A DNA stretch of 64,000 bases from CAWBRT01 sp963791145 (lineage in GTDB: Bacteria; Acidobacteriota; Terriglobia; Terriglobales; Acidobacteriaceae): assembly GCA_963791145.1 (NCBI GenBank), contig CAWBRT010000003.1:468408-532407 (forward strand). The letters are read 5' to 3'. The number at the start of each line of letters is the position of its first letter. Position 1 is the first letter of the stretch. The notes beneath the pieces are model-generated. The model did no database searches. It worked only from the letters and a program-made list of their open reading frames with translations, and had not been told where the DNA came from. Of the stretch, positions 36,873-45,180 are shown piece after piece. Position numbers and translations under genes: made by a program.

Positions 36873-39374
36873 TTAGGCCATCTCCGCCATCTTCTTAGCT
36901 AACCTCTGTTGTGGTTGCATCACCTCTTTGCCTTCTGGGTTCACCGCTCTAAGGTAAGCATCGGTAATTCTCAAGGGGAAACTGTCCGTAACGACGAGTT
37001 CGTAGATCCGGTCCCTCGACCTTCCCAGCCTGTACCAGTACACGCGCTTGCGATACTCACCGCCGAAGCCAGCACCTTCCCAGTGTTCATTGCTCCAGGT
37101 GTGCCCGCCATCGTCCGACCATCTGAGCATCACCTGCGGCTCGCGTGGCTTGCCGTCAGCATCCAGAAGCGGGACCGGGATATTTCCGGTCTCCAGATGT
37201 ACCTGCATTTCCTGATGGAATATCCAAGTCTGTTCCGTCGAGATGTGTGGAGCCCGCCGAACCTTCTGGATATTGACCCCCGCATCGTCCAGGTAGGCGT
37301 CTGACATCTCGTAGATGTTGCCGCTCGACCAATCTCCCACGAGGTGCTTGTCGAAGCAGTAGACGTGATTCTGTGACAGGTGGGCACCGTAGACGTTATT
37401 GAACAGCGACGTGACTTCGTGCCACATGCCCGTTGCACAGTCGTAGCGCCAGCTCTTGTTGGCCGTGGGAAAGTAGATGTGCCAGAACGAGTGACCGTTC
37501 AACTGGAAGCCGTAGCTGATCACATCTGATACCGTGGCGTATTGCTGCCACTGCCACTCGACCGCATGATTCGAGATTCGCTGCGGGGTGTAGCCAGAAG
37601 CCCTCCAGGCCATGCGAGCGCCGCGATCGTCCTGCCCGATCCACATGACGGAGTTATCAAGACGGACAGGAGAGCGAGAGGCGCAGGTTCCTTGATCGAC
37701 AAAGGAACCTGGAATCACATCGAACGGGAAGATGTTGCCACTGTCGTAATAGACAACTGCTTTCTTTGTTCCCCAGAACCACACTTGTCGATAGGAGGTA
37801 AGCATCGCCAGCACGTTGTCGGGAAAGACCGAAACAACGGCCGTCATGGTCGGGTCCCAATAGGTTCCGTCCAGCGGTTTCGATACCCAGAACTTCTGCG
37901 AAGTGGACTGAAGCGCCAAAAAGAACCCGTCGCAGTATTCCACTTGCGACATCGCCGGCAGGGCCGAGCCTAGCGAATCAGTGGGCACGGTCGCAAAGGC
38001 GTTCGTCGCCAGCGTCAGGACATAGAGCAGGCCACCCGAGGCGATAAGTAACTGAGTGGCACTGGCAACCATTGAGGCCGGCTTGCTGTCATTCGCTACC
38101 GTTCCCCTGCTGGCATAGGCGCCATCGGAGAAGATTTCAAACAGCGTCACATCGACAATGGCGAACTCCCGGTTATTGTTAACCGCATAGTGCCCGCGAG
38201 ATGTGGGCAGGGCTTGGAGAGTACCGGGAATAACGATTCCCGTGTCGTTGGTTGGCCCGTAGTCGGCATGAGTCGTGGGAGTGGTGAAACTGTTTGCGTT
38301 GACGCTCGCTATTGCCACGCTCTTGCCATTGAGCCAGGTTGCCTGCCCCAGCCCGGTGTAGGTCACTTCCTGGTTGACTGAGAACGGCATGGCATCGAGC
38401 GTGGCGGTAACGTAAGGGTCTACCACGTTGTAGGCGCTGCCGGTGTCTGCCGTGGGGCCGTAGTCGGCGCCGGTCCAAGCTGCGGTGAAATTGTTCCCGT
38501 CTACCGCTTGAACGACTAAGATTTGTCCGTTCAGGAACGTCGCGGTCGCCACGTTCTGAAAGACAACTTGCTGGCCGACGGTGAAGGGGCAGGCAGATCC
38601 GAGAGTTATTAGAACGGTGCCGGGATAAGAGTAAGAAACAGCGAGTGAAACATCGCCAACGAAGACATTGGGTTGGCCGTATCCTGCGCCCGGGAAAAAT
38701 CCCACGCCGAAAGATGAATCGGTTAGCTCGGGTACAGAAAAATCCGCGTCCCATAGATCACTCGCAGTCCCCAAGGTATAAACCTGAGAACTGCCGTACT
38801 GCACCGAAAGGGGCTTCTGTGATCCTCTAAACGCACCGCCCGAGCCCAACTGCACCATGAAAGACCAGGGGGACGGATTACCGTGATAGTCCAATGACTG
38901 ACTGTAAGATTGGAAAGTAGCCGTTATTCCCTGGGGGGTCACCCCGGCCGGAATTGCCAGCCCAAAGTTCTTGGCCAGCAGGATGTCGGGATTGGCAAGT
39001 ACCGTTCCAGCAAAATAATTGCCCAAAGGATTGGGCATCGTGCCGCCGCCGGGAATAGTCCAACCGGACGATTGTCTAGGAACAATCACCCCGTAACCGG
39101 CCGGTCCGGTCTGTGAACCTCCGTTGCTAACCTTCACCGAAGCAAGGGCCGCCGATGTTGCGCCCAGCCGCGACACTTGGATACTCTGGATATTGGCGCC
39201 AGAGGCCAGCGTCGGCATCGAGAACACCTTGAGGCCCGGAGTGGGGCAGAAGTGATAGAGGGAGGTTCCCGTGCCGCTCTCGACCGCCTCGGGATAGAGG
39301 TTAATTGCACGATCAGCAGAGGTGGACGGGTTTTGCCCGGAATATGATCCGCCGACGAACGAAAAGCGTGACAT
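36873..39374 (-). CDS. Phage particle protein, P22 gp10-like (packaged-DNA stabilisation)
   Basis: An 833-residue protein whose N terminus (FVGGSYSGQNPSTSADRAINLYPEAVE ... CPTPGLKVF) matches the start of P22 gp10-type tail accessory proteins that close the portal and hold DNA in the head. About residues 260-380 contain two tandem copies of a domain of about 65 residues (FTVGQQVVFQNVATATFLNG and FSVNQEVTYTGLGQATWLNG). The C-terminal half is a beta-propeller-like stretch with YWDPTM and DGGHTWSN. It is the only clear virion gene in the element, and it is far longer than gp10 (about 470). Confidence 0.65.
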   Translation of the reverse strand: MSRFSFVGGSYSGQNPSTSADRAINLYPEAVESGTGTSLYHFCPTPGLKVFSMPTLASGANIQSIQVSRLGATSAALASVKVSNGGSQTGPAGYGVIVPRQSSGWTIPGGGTMPNPLGNYFAGTVLANPDILLAKNFGLAIPAGVTPQGITATFQSYSQSLDYHGNPSPWSFMVQLGSGGAFRGSQKPLSVQYGSSQVYTLGTASDLWDADFSVPELTDSSFGVGFFPGAGYGQPNVFVGDVSLAVSYSYPGTVLITLGSACPFTVGQQVVFQNVATATFLNGQILVVQAVDGNNFTAAWTGADYGPTADTGSAYNVVDPYVTATLDAMPFSVNQEVTYTGLGQATWLNGKSVAIASVNANSFTTPTTHADYGPTNDTGIVIPGTLQALPTSRGHYAVNNNREFAIVDVTLFEIFSDGAYASRGTVANDSKPASMVASATQLLIASGGLLYVLTLATNAFATVPTDSLGSALPAMSQVEYCDGFFLALQSTSQKFWVSKPLDGTYWDPTMTAVVSVFPDNVLAMLTSYRQVWFWGTKKAVVYYDSGNIFPFDVIPGSFVDQGTCASRSPVRLDNSVMWIGQDDRGARMAWRASGYTPQRISNHAVEWQWQQYATVSDVISYGFQLNGHSFWHIYFPTANKSWRYDCATGMWHEVTSLFNNVYGAHLSQNHVYCFDKHLVGDWSSGNIYEMSDAYLDDAGVNIQKVRRAPHISTEQTWIFHQEMQVHLETGNIPVPLLDADGKPREPQVMLRWSDDGGHTWSNEHWEGAGFGGEYRKRVYWYRLGRSRDRIYELVVTDSFPLRITDAYLRAVNPEGKEVMQPQQRLAKKMAEMA

Positions 39375-39515
39375 TCGCTATGTCGCCAAGGTTTCCTCCG
39401 CTACCCGATAACGGATTCCGATGGGTTAGAGTGGGAAGCGCGACTCGGGAGGCCGCGCTTATCGCGCCGCGAACGCTATCCCACCACGTCATTAACGGCC
39501 ACCCGTTGCCGGGGC

Positions 39516-39935
39516 TTATGCCTGCTCTAGACGAACGGAAAGCCGGCGGATCTCATAGACTGCGCCCCGCTCGCCAGCCGCCAAAATGCTCCTGTATAGT
39601 TCCGGAGCTCGACCGATCGCATAAGCTACGGCCGCACTGTTCGGGGTATCTAGCACCGCATCCGTGACGTATTCGGGCCAGTCCATTGAGGCCTTGATTA
39701 CTTCGTCCACGTCGGGATGGGCGCCCCGCAAGACCTCACAGCCGCGGAGATAGTTCCCGTACAGTTCATCGCGCCGCTGGGCCGCGCGCTCTGTTTCGTT
39801 GCTGAGTGCTTTACCCCACACTTCTAGTTCTTCGCGGAGTTCCTGCAGCTCTTGCTCTGGCGTTGCACCCAGTTCTGCTGTAACGGGCGCCCCTGGGGCC
39901 GCCGTCGTTGTTTTCGGTGTGGTCGTCTGTTCCAT
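39516..39935 (-). CDS. Hypothetical phage protein with coiled coil
   Basis: A 139-residue protein not recognised. A Thr/Pro/Ala-rich start (MEQTTTPKTTTAAPGAP) leads into a heptad-like helix (EQELQELREELEVWGKALSN) and a helical C terminus (YAIGRAPELYRSILAAGERGA). It lies between the gp10-like gene and the next small gene, on the same strand. Confidence 0.6.
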   Translation of the reverse strand: MEQTTTPKTTTAAPGAPVTAELGATPEQELQELREELEVWGKALSNETERAAQRRDELYGNYLRGCEVLRGAHPDVDEVIKASMDWPEYVTDAVLDTPNSAAVAYAIGRAPELYRSILAAGERGAVYEIRRLSVRLEQA

Positions 39936-39998
39936 GCCGATCTCCTAGTTAATAAATTTCGAGGGGCCGGGACTCGTTGAGTCTCGCCACTTGTCGGA

Positions 39999-40337
39999 CT
40001 ATCGACTAGCACCCATCAGCGTGGATATCACCACAGCCGTGGCGTCATCCGGCCCATTAGCAACCTTCGGGAGAGGCGTCGGCTTCCTCTCGCGCCACGC
40101 GGCCCAGACTGGCGCCTCGCTCCAATTGCCACCCTTGGCTGCCAGGGCCACACGCAGGCACCCGCCGGCGATCCTCTCGGCTGTGTATGCACCCTGCTGG
40201 TCTCCCGAACGCCTAGCGCCGTCGCTGAGATCCAGCATTCTAAGCACTTCGGGATAGTCTCGAAACGTTGCCATTCGATGCCTCCTCTCTTTCTCCGCTT
40301 CAATCTGCTTCAATGACGGCAACCGTTCGCTATTCAT
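39999..40337 (-). CDS. Hypothetical phage protein
   Basis: A 112-residue protein, unknown. It has a basic N-terminal helix (SLKQIEAEKERRHRMATFRD) and a Gly/Ala-rich middle (AGGCLRVALAAKGGNWSEAP). ATG 40337 is preceded by GGGGAGAAGAGG. Part of the minus-strand run 43.8-36.9 kb. Confidence 0.55.
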   Translation of the reverse strand: MNSERLPSLKQIEAEKERRHRMATFRDYPEVLRMLDLSDGARRSGDQQGAYTAERIAGGCLRVALAAKGGNWSEAPVWAAWRERKPTPLPKVANGPDDATAVVISTLMGASR

Positions 40338-40403
40338 TTTGTTGACCTCTTCTCCCCGGCTTTTACAATCTCAAAGACAACCCTTGTTGTGCCGTCCAGC
40401 GAA

Positions 40404-40856
40404 TCAATCACCATTACGGACTCCGGGGCCTTCCGGCGCTTCATTTCCAGTCGAATCGCTGCCGGCGTCGGCAATCTTTTCGACAAGCTGCTGTAGCAGT
40501 CCGAGTTCTGCATCGCTCAAGTTCTCCAGGTGGTGAATTTCGATAGGACCGCCATCCGGCCCACTAACCGGCTGCGTAACTTTGCCCTCTACTCGGTCTG
40601 CCATCTCGCGAAGCTGCATCACGAATCCGGCCGTGCCGCCCCGAATGTTTTTGAGGATGGCCTTCCGAATCACCTCGAGGGTGGCGCCATCGTTCAACAT
40701 CTGCTGGTAGAGCTCCGTGATCGGCTTCTTCTTTGGCCGTCCGCCAGGGTTGGCGCAGTTGCCCAGTTTGAACTGCGTAGCCTTGCCAACGTCAGGGCTT
40801 GGGCCCCTAAAGCCGGTTCTTCCCCGTTTCTCTGGCTTTGGTTCTTCTTGTTTCAT
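40404..40856 (-). CDS. DUF5681-domain protein (phage)
   Basis: A 150-residue protein with the N-terminal motif TQFKLGNCANPGGRPKKKP, typical of the DUF5681 domain that often precedes phage packaging genes. It is followed by a helical part. ATG 40856 (MKQEEPKPEKRG) overlaps the stop of the upstream gene (ATGA), so the earlier start at 40940 is rejected. Confidence 0.7.
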   Translation of the reverse strand: MKQEEPKPEKRGRTGFRGPSPDVGKATQFKLGNCANPGGRPKKKPITELYQQMLNDGATLEVIRKAILKNIRGGTAGFVMQLREMADRVEGKVTQPVSGPDGGPIEIHHLENLSDAELGLLQQLVEKIADAGSDSTGNEAPEGPGVRNGD

Positions 40857-41113
40857 TGCTCTGACTCCGGGCTCGGTTCTGTTGCCGCGGGAAGTAGTGA
40901 ACACGCAAAGTACCTGCCTTCGCGGTTCCAATCGGGCCAACGAACGATCACCTTGCCCCCGGCGTGGCCGGTCACAATCCCGGGTTCCCCGCTTGCGGGG
41001 CTGAATTTCAAATGGACCCCGGCGCCGACCGGGAAGGCCGGCTGTAACGCCTTGGGCTGCGCTTCCGTGGCTTCCTGGGGCGTTCCTAGCGTTGGCTGCG
41101 GTGTTGTGCTCAT
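40853..41113 (-). CDS. Hypothetical phage protein
   Basis: An 86-residue protein. A Thr/Pro/Gln-rich leader precedes a small beta domain (GAGVHLKFSPASGEPGIVTGH then AGGKVIVRWPDWNREGRYF) that looks like an SH3-type or KOW-like barrel. It is coupled to the DUF5681 gene by a 4-bp overlap. Function unknown. Confidence 0.6.
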   Translation of the reverse strand: MSTTPQPTLGTPQEATEAQPKALQPAFPVGAGVHLKFSPASGEPGIVTGHAGGKVIVRWPDWNREGRYFACSLLPAATEPSPESEQ

Positions 41114-41310
41114 CGAATCATCCACGTGGATCGGTGTTCTGACCAACCTTCTCCTGCCTGCCCAGCCTGCCCGCGTACTCGACTTTCGGGAGACCTACGG
41201 GAGACTTGGCGGCCCAAATCTCTGATTCCATTAGCCCAGTATTGCTCTAGCGGTCATTGTGACCGCCAAACTGCACGGCATATAGCTGCCGCTGCCTAGC
41301 TTCTTGGGGG

Positions 41311-41452
41311 CGTTCACCGTTCACAAACCCTATAGTCTGAGAATTAGTGAACGATAACCCCCGGTCCGGGAAGAACACCCTTGGGTGTGTGTTCTTCCGG
41401 CCCGGTTTCCGCGTTCGAGATGTCCGCCCCGTTAGTGAACGGTTAGTGAACG
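41311..41452. repeat. GTGAACG iteron cluster, possible replication origin
   Basis: Five copies of the 7-mer GTGAACG or its complement: tandem CGTTCAC at 41311-41324, and GTGAACG at 41347, 41435 and 41446 (the last two as GTTAGTGAACGGTTAGTGAAC). A hairpin with GGAAGAACACCC / GGGTGTGTGTTCTTCC arms lies between, at about 41368-41398. The cluster covers the 330-bp gap behind the replication gene and its last codons. Confidence 0.55.
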
Positions 41453-42866
41453 GCATTTTTTGCCTCTGTAACCCACTTATGGACGGAAGTCTTGGAGACA
41501 CCCAGGGCGTCAGCGATTTGCTTCAGGCTCTTGCCTTCGGCATGCATGGATGCAGCCTGTCGCTTTTTTTCGTCGCTGTCGGGTGCCGCCGGCCTTCCGC
41601 CCCTACCCCCCAGATACTCGGCCATCTCCAGCGCCATGCCGGGAGGCTCTATCATGCGGAAATCACCGTCCCGGTCCAGGTGGGGGCGGCCCTCCAAAAC
41701 GAAGGGCTCACAGGGCTGGAAATCGCGGGGCTTCACGTTCTGGACGTAAATGCGGTTACTCTTGGGGTCGATTTGGCGGACACCCCAGGCACAGCAGAGC
41801 ATGGCGCCGATATCGCCAGAGCCACGCAGGATGTTCTCAAGGGTCATCCGCTCCCGCTGGCTCTCGAAGCCCTTTGGGGCGTGGTGGGCTCCCGTGACCG
41901 TTCGGGCGCCGGCGGCTAGCAACTTGAAAAGGGTGTCGGCGAACGTCTTGGCGTTTTCGACATCGTTTTCGGCGCCCGCCATAAACCTTACCGCGGTGTC
42001 CAGGAAGACGTCGGCACCCTCGACCGCTTGCAGTATCCGGGGGTCTGTCAGTGGAACAGTTTCCTTGCACGATAGGGTTCTAACCAGAAGCCGGTCCGTG
42101 CGAACGTGTTCCTCTAGCCGAAACAATCTAAGGCGCGTCCAGAATGGCCCGATTGCCGATTCGGGAATCAAGTACAGAATGCGGTGCGCCGGCCTAGGAA
42201 CTCCAAACAGGCTCCACTGGAATAGGGCGCTGCGGTTCAACAAGGCCCGCACCATCGACAACATGAGCAGCGTTTTGCCGTGTCCCGCCAGCCCGCCTAT
42301 CAGCGTAACGCCAGACTCCTGCAGAAAATTGTTGATGGCGAACCTGAGCGGCGGGGCGTTCTGAAATTCGGCATACGAGTGGAAGATACTGCGCCAGCCG
42401 TCTCCGGAGTCGTATGCATCGAGTTGCGCGCTGATTTCCGCCAGTCGCGTGCGCAGCTCCCCGATGCCGGCCCCGTTCATCGCGTGGAGTTGTAGCGATT
42501 CTGCCCAGCGGACAACGTGCCGCTTGGCGGCCGCCCTCCGCACGATTGGGCTGTAATGGGCAATACGGGTGACGGGCAAAGGCGGGCGTCCTCGGTGAGA
42601 GAACACAGGAAGGCATGGCCGCCAATCTCGTCTAACTGCCCCCGGCGAGCCAATTCGTCTCCAAGGGTGATAATGTCGATCGGCCGCAGATCCTCTGCCA
42701 TTTCGACCATACAGCGATAAGCCTTCCGATAGGAATCGAGGGAGAAATCATCGACACACAGTGGACCGACCTGGGCAAGGGACGCATTATCCGAAAGGAT
42801 CGCGCCGAGAACCGCACGCTCCGCGTCGACGTTGGCCGGAAGGGCGCTGCGTACAGGGTTATCCAT
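41443..42866 (-). CDS. Replication protein: DnaB-N domain plus RecA/RepA-like ATPase and HTH (frameshifted)
   Basis: The N-terminal part (VDAERAVLGAILSDNASLAQV ... RPIDIITLGDELARRGQLDEIGGHAFLCSL) is a DnaB N-terminal domain. The rest is a RecA-fold ATPase with Walker A GGLAGHGKTLLM and Walker B-like GADVFLDTAVRF, followed by a C-terminal HTH (SLKQIADALGVSKTSVHKWV). Near 42590 the frame steps by -1; adding one C gives TEDARPLPVTRIAHYSPIV, the DnaB-like linker. So this is one protein of about 474 residues, a helicase or initiator for element replication. The -1 direction differs from the +1 errors elsewhere. Confidence 0.75.
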
Positions 42867-43149
42867 GTTGCCCCTTCTCACGGGGTTCCGACACTAGGCG
42901 GAACCTGCCGCCCCTGCGACCATCGGGCAGACTGACTACCTCGTTTTCAATGTCATAGCCGCGCCGGTGTCTCAGCGTCCAAATCCGCGCGCCGTATTGG
43001 CTGATGCCCAAGCGCAGGATCTCCGGAAGTGCCACCCAATTCGGATACGCCTCGGTCAACAGGCGGAGGATTTGCTCATCTTGCGTTGGGCGTCGCTCTA
43101 GCCGTGTGCGCCTCATACGTTCCCGCCTTGCCTGTGTTTGGCGAGCCAT
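42859..43149 (-). CDS. Winged-helix-like phage protein
   Basis: A 96-residue basic protein with a winged-helix look: TQDEQILRLLTEAYPNWVALPEILRL, then GISQYGARIWTLRHRRGYDIENE and a strand pair ending GRFRLV. It resembles small helix-turn-helix proteins beside phage replication genes. ATG 43149 overlaps the gene upstream, and its end overlaps the DnaB-like start by 8 bp. Confidence 0.65.
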   Translation of the reverse strand: MARQTQARRERMRRTRLERRPTQDEQILRLLTEAYPNWVALPEILRLGISQYGARIWTLRHRRGYDIENEVVSLPDGRRGGRFRLVSEPREKGQHG

Positions 43150-43319
43150 GATTCCAGGGCTGGACAAAGGAACTCGAACCGGACATATCGCCCAAGGCGT
43201 AGGCACGGTATGCGCTCGTCTTTGGGGGTTCGCTCTCGGGTATAGCTACGAACCCACGACTCCGGGACCTTCCAGCGCCGTGCGAGTTCTCTAGCGTCAA
43301 TGATTTCGTGACTGTCCAT
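43113..43319 (-). CDS. AlpA/excisionase-like HTH protein
   Basis: A 68-residue MerR-like HTH protein: DARELARRWKVPESWVRSYTRE, then RIPCLRLGRYVRFEFLCPALESWL. This is the pattern of excisionase/AlpA-type DNA-binding proteins. Together with the next gene it is a candidate recombination directionality factor for the integrase. Confidence 0.75.
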   Translation of the reverse strand: MDSHEIIDARELARRWKVPESWVRSYTRERTPKDERIPCLRLGRYVRFEFLCPALESWLAKHRQGGNV

Positions 43320-43324
43320 TTTGT

Positions 43325-43489
43325 TCACGCCGATTTGGGCTGACGGCTTTCCCCGATAAGCCAGCGGCCGAGGTACTGTGTTGCACTGACCTTGCCATCC
43401 CAAATGCGGCGGTATGCCGTCTGGATCGTGATGTCTTCTTGGCGTGCGTACTCCCTCACCGTTAACTGTTGCTCAGTAGTTTCCGGCAT
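43325..43489 (-). CDS. Small HTH DNA-binding protein
   Basis: A 54-residue protein with a compact helix-turn-helix (LTVREYARQEDITIQTAYRR then IWDGKVSATQYLGRWLI), the form of the excisionase/helix_turn_helix_17 family. It ends 5 bp before the other HTH gene starts. Start chosen at MPETTEQQL. Confidence 0.65.
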   Translation of the reverse strand: MPETTEQQLTVREYARQEDITIQTAYRRIWDGKVSATQYLGRWLIGESRQPKSA

Positions 43490-43557
43490 TCGCGTTACCT
43501 CTTGTTTTCTCAAAACCGCGCTTGGCGCGAGTTGTGTCGTTGCGGTTGTTTCTGTAC

Positions 43558-43764
43558 TTATGCGAAGCCATCTCTGTTTGCTAATTGCGCGGCCAACATC
43601 GGGGATAGCGTCTTGTTCCCACCGCCAACCGGGTGCTGATACTGACCATCGGGAAAGCGAGAAGTGCGCTTCCCTAGGTGTCGCCGCCCAACTGCCAACA
43701 TGGCGTTATAGGCAGCCCCAAACTTAGCCGCCGGGTGCTCCCTGTTTGCTGGTCGCCTAGACAT
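43558..43764 (-). CDS. Small hypothetical phage protein
   Basis: A 68-residue basic protein (AAKFGAAYNAMLAVGRRHLGK ... GGGNKTLSPMLAAQLANRDG), not recognised. It lies on the same strand as its neighbours. The composition is plausible, but support is weak. Confidence 0.4.
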   Translation of the reverse strand: MSRRPANREHPAAKFGAAYNAMLAVGRRHLGKRTSRFPDGQYQHPVGGGNKTLSPMLAAQLANRDGFA

Positions 43765-43996
43765 AGCTTTCCTGTTGGCCCATTCGCGGACCCGGCCTCC
43801 GAAGAGGTGCGGCCCCCGCTTCGCTACTAAATACTGTTAGCGGGTGGCAGATATAGATTGGCTCTATCGCTGCGGTTTGTCACAAACTGATGAGTATTGG
43901 GCGAGTAGGAGAGTGCTTTTGTAAGCAGTGTTTATGCGGGGGTTAGAGCCATTGGCCGCTTGTGCTGTTTATTAGTCCCTCGGTCCCCCGCAGAGA

Positions 43997-44743
43997 CTAA
44001 AGGGACTTTTGAATCGGCGGAAGCAGCCCGAGTATTCTTTCCAGTTCGTCGGAGCTCAGCCGCTTCATTCTGTCCTTGAATCGGTTTTTCTCTTTGGCGA
44101 TCCGACGGGCCCATTCCTTGCTTTTGTAGTGGGCAGTGCAATAATTTTCTGGCCATCGGCGCAGCCAAACGGGAGAGGGGCTGCAGTCGCGCTCATCGAG
44201 AAAGCTACAATAATCCCTTCCCTTGAGCCCTTCCTTTATCGCCGCGAAGATAATTGCATCACGCTTTTCATCGGCCTCGTCGCGATCCCTCTTGGCGTCG
44301 AGCATCGCATGGGTTGACCTCGCCGATGCTTTGACTAGTTCTTTCCTAGCCGCCTCGTTCTGGAGTTTCATGCAATAGTCGGCGGACACTGTGCAAGCGC
44401 CAGCCAGCTCTCCTGTTTGGGAGCGCAGCCATTCGCCATTACTCGCACGAGAGTGGTCGTAAAACTTCATGGTTGCGCCGTCTTCTTTGAGTAGGTCTAG
44501 CCAAAAGGAAACCGCCGACTGCTTCTCTAGGTGTCCAAGCGCAAGCGCCGCGCGCTCTGCAAGGTGTTTAAAGGCTCTTTGCGTGCGCTTGTCGCCATGC
44601 ACCCACCAACGTTCGCCTTCGTCCCACTCGGGTGAGTACCAGTCAACTCGCAATCCGTAAGGGCTAGCCGGCTCTAATTGCCTAAAGCGGGCTTCCATGT
44701 CATGCCAGAACTTGGGCGTGTTCATTAACTCAGGCGCGTTCAT
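43997..44743 (-). CDS. Hypothetical protein
   Basis: A 248-residue protein with many charged helices and several Trp residues (WYSPEWDEGERWWVHGDKRT). A Cys/His patch near the C terminus (RDYCSFLDERDCSPSPVWLRRW) could bind metal. No family recognised. It precedes the small HTH genes on the minus strand, near the integrase end. Confidence 0.6.
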   Translation of the reverse strand: MNAPELMNTPKFWHDMEARFRQLEPASPYGLRVDWYSPEWDEGERWWVHGDKRTQRAFKHLAERAALALGHLEKQSAVSFWLDLLKEDGATMKFYDHSRASNGEWLRSQTGELAGACTVSADYCMKLQNEAARKELVKASARSTHAMLDAKRDRDEADEKRDAIIFAAIKEGLKGRDYCSFLDERDCSPSPVWLRRWPENYCTAHYKSKEWARRIAKEKNRFKDRMKRLSSDELERILGLLPPIQKSL

Positions 44744-44755
44744 TGTTCTGCCGCC

Positions 44756-44899
44756 TCAAATATGCTGTACTTTCCGTGCTCTTTTCCAACGGGCCCGGGC
44801 GGCCTTTCGTGCGCTTTCGGACCGCTGCTCAGGAGTAAGCCGAGCGGCCCGTTTCTTGCCGCCGCGGGCGCCTAACTGTTTAGCTATCTCAGAAGCCAT
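44756..44899 (-). CDS. Mini-protein of the GARGGKKRAARLTPEQR type
   Basis: A 47-residue, very basic protein: MASEIAKQLGARGGKKRAAR followed by LTPEQRSESARKAARARW. It is related to the protein at 45037-45177 on the opposite strand. Such small Gly-Gly-Lys, L-S/T-P-E-x-R-S proteins are common near mobile elements, and their role is unknown; the basic helix suggests nucleic-acid binding. It ends 13 bp before the 248-residue hypothetical gene starts, so the two may be one transcript. Confidence 0.6.
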   Translation of the reverse strand: MASEIAKQLGARGGKKRAARLTPEQRSESARKAARARWKRARKVQHI

Positions 44900-45036
44900 G
44901 CTCTTTTTCACCGCCGAGTAACCCCCTATGTGCATCTATTCTACTGCTATGCGTAGCGGTACGCAAGACGGGGTTATCACTGTAATTCGTGACACACGTC
45001 ACAGACAAATATCAATCTTAGCGCCAAGATACGGTT

Positions 45037-45177
45037 ATGGCTAAAGATCAAGCAGCGGTTAAACTCGGACGGAAGGGCGGCAGGGCCCGGGCGAAGAAAC
45101 TAAGCCCGGAGCGCCGCTCAGAGATTGCAAGAATAGCGGTAATGGCCCGCGAGGCGAAGCGGAAAGAACGGAGCTAG
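45037..45177 (+). CDS. Mini-protein of the GRKGGRARAKKLSPERR type
   Basis: A 46-residue basic protein: MAKDQAAVKLGRKGGRARAK followed by KLSPERRSEIARIAVMARE. It is a paralogue of the divergent mini-protein at 44756-44899. Its stop is 3 bp from the integrase start, so it is likely co-transcribed and co-regulated with the integrase. The divergent pair share the 137-bp gap, which carries GTGAC-acac-GTCAC and GCGTA-GCGG-TACGC inverted repeats near 44950-45000. Confidence 0.6.
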   Translation: MAKDQAAVKLGRKGGRARAKKLSPERRSEIARIAVMAREAKRKERS

Positions 45178-45180
45178 GCA

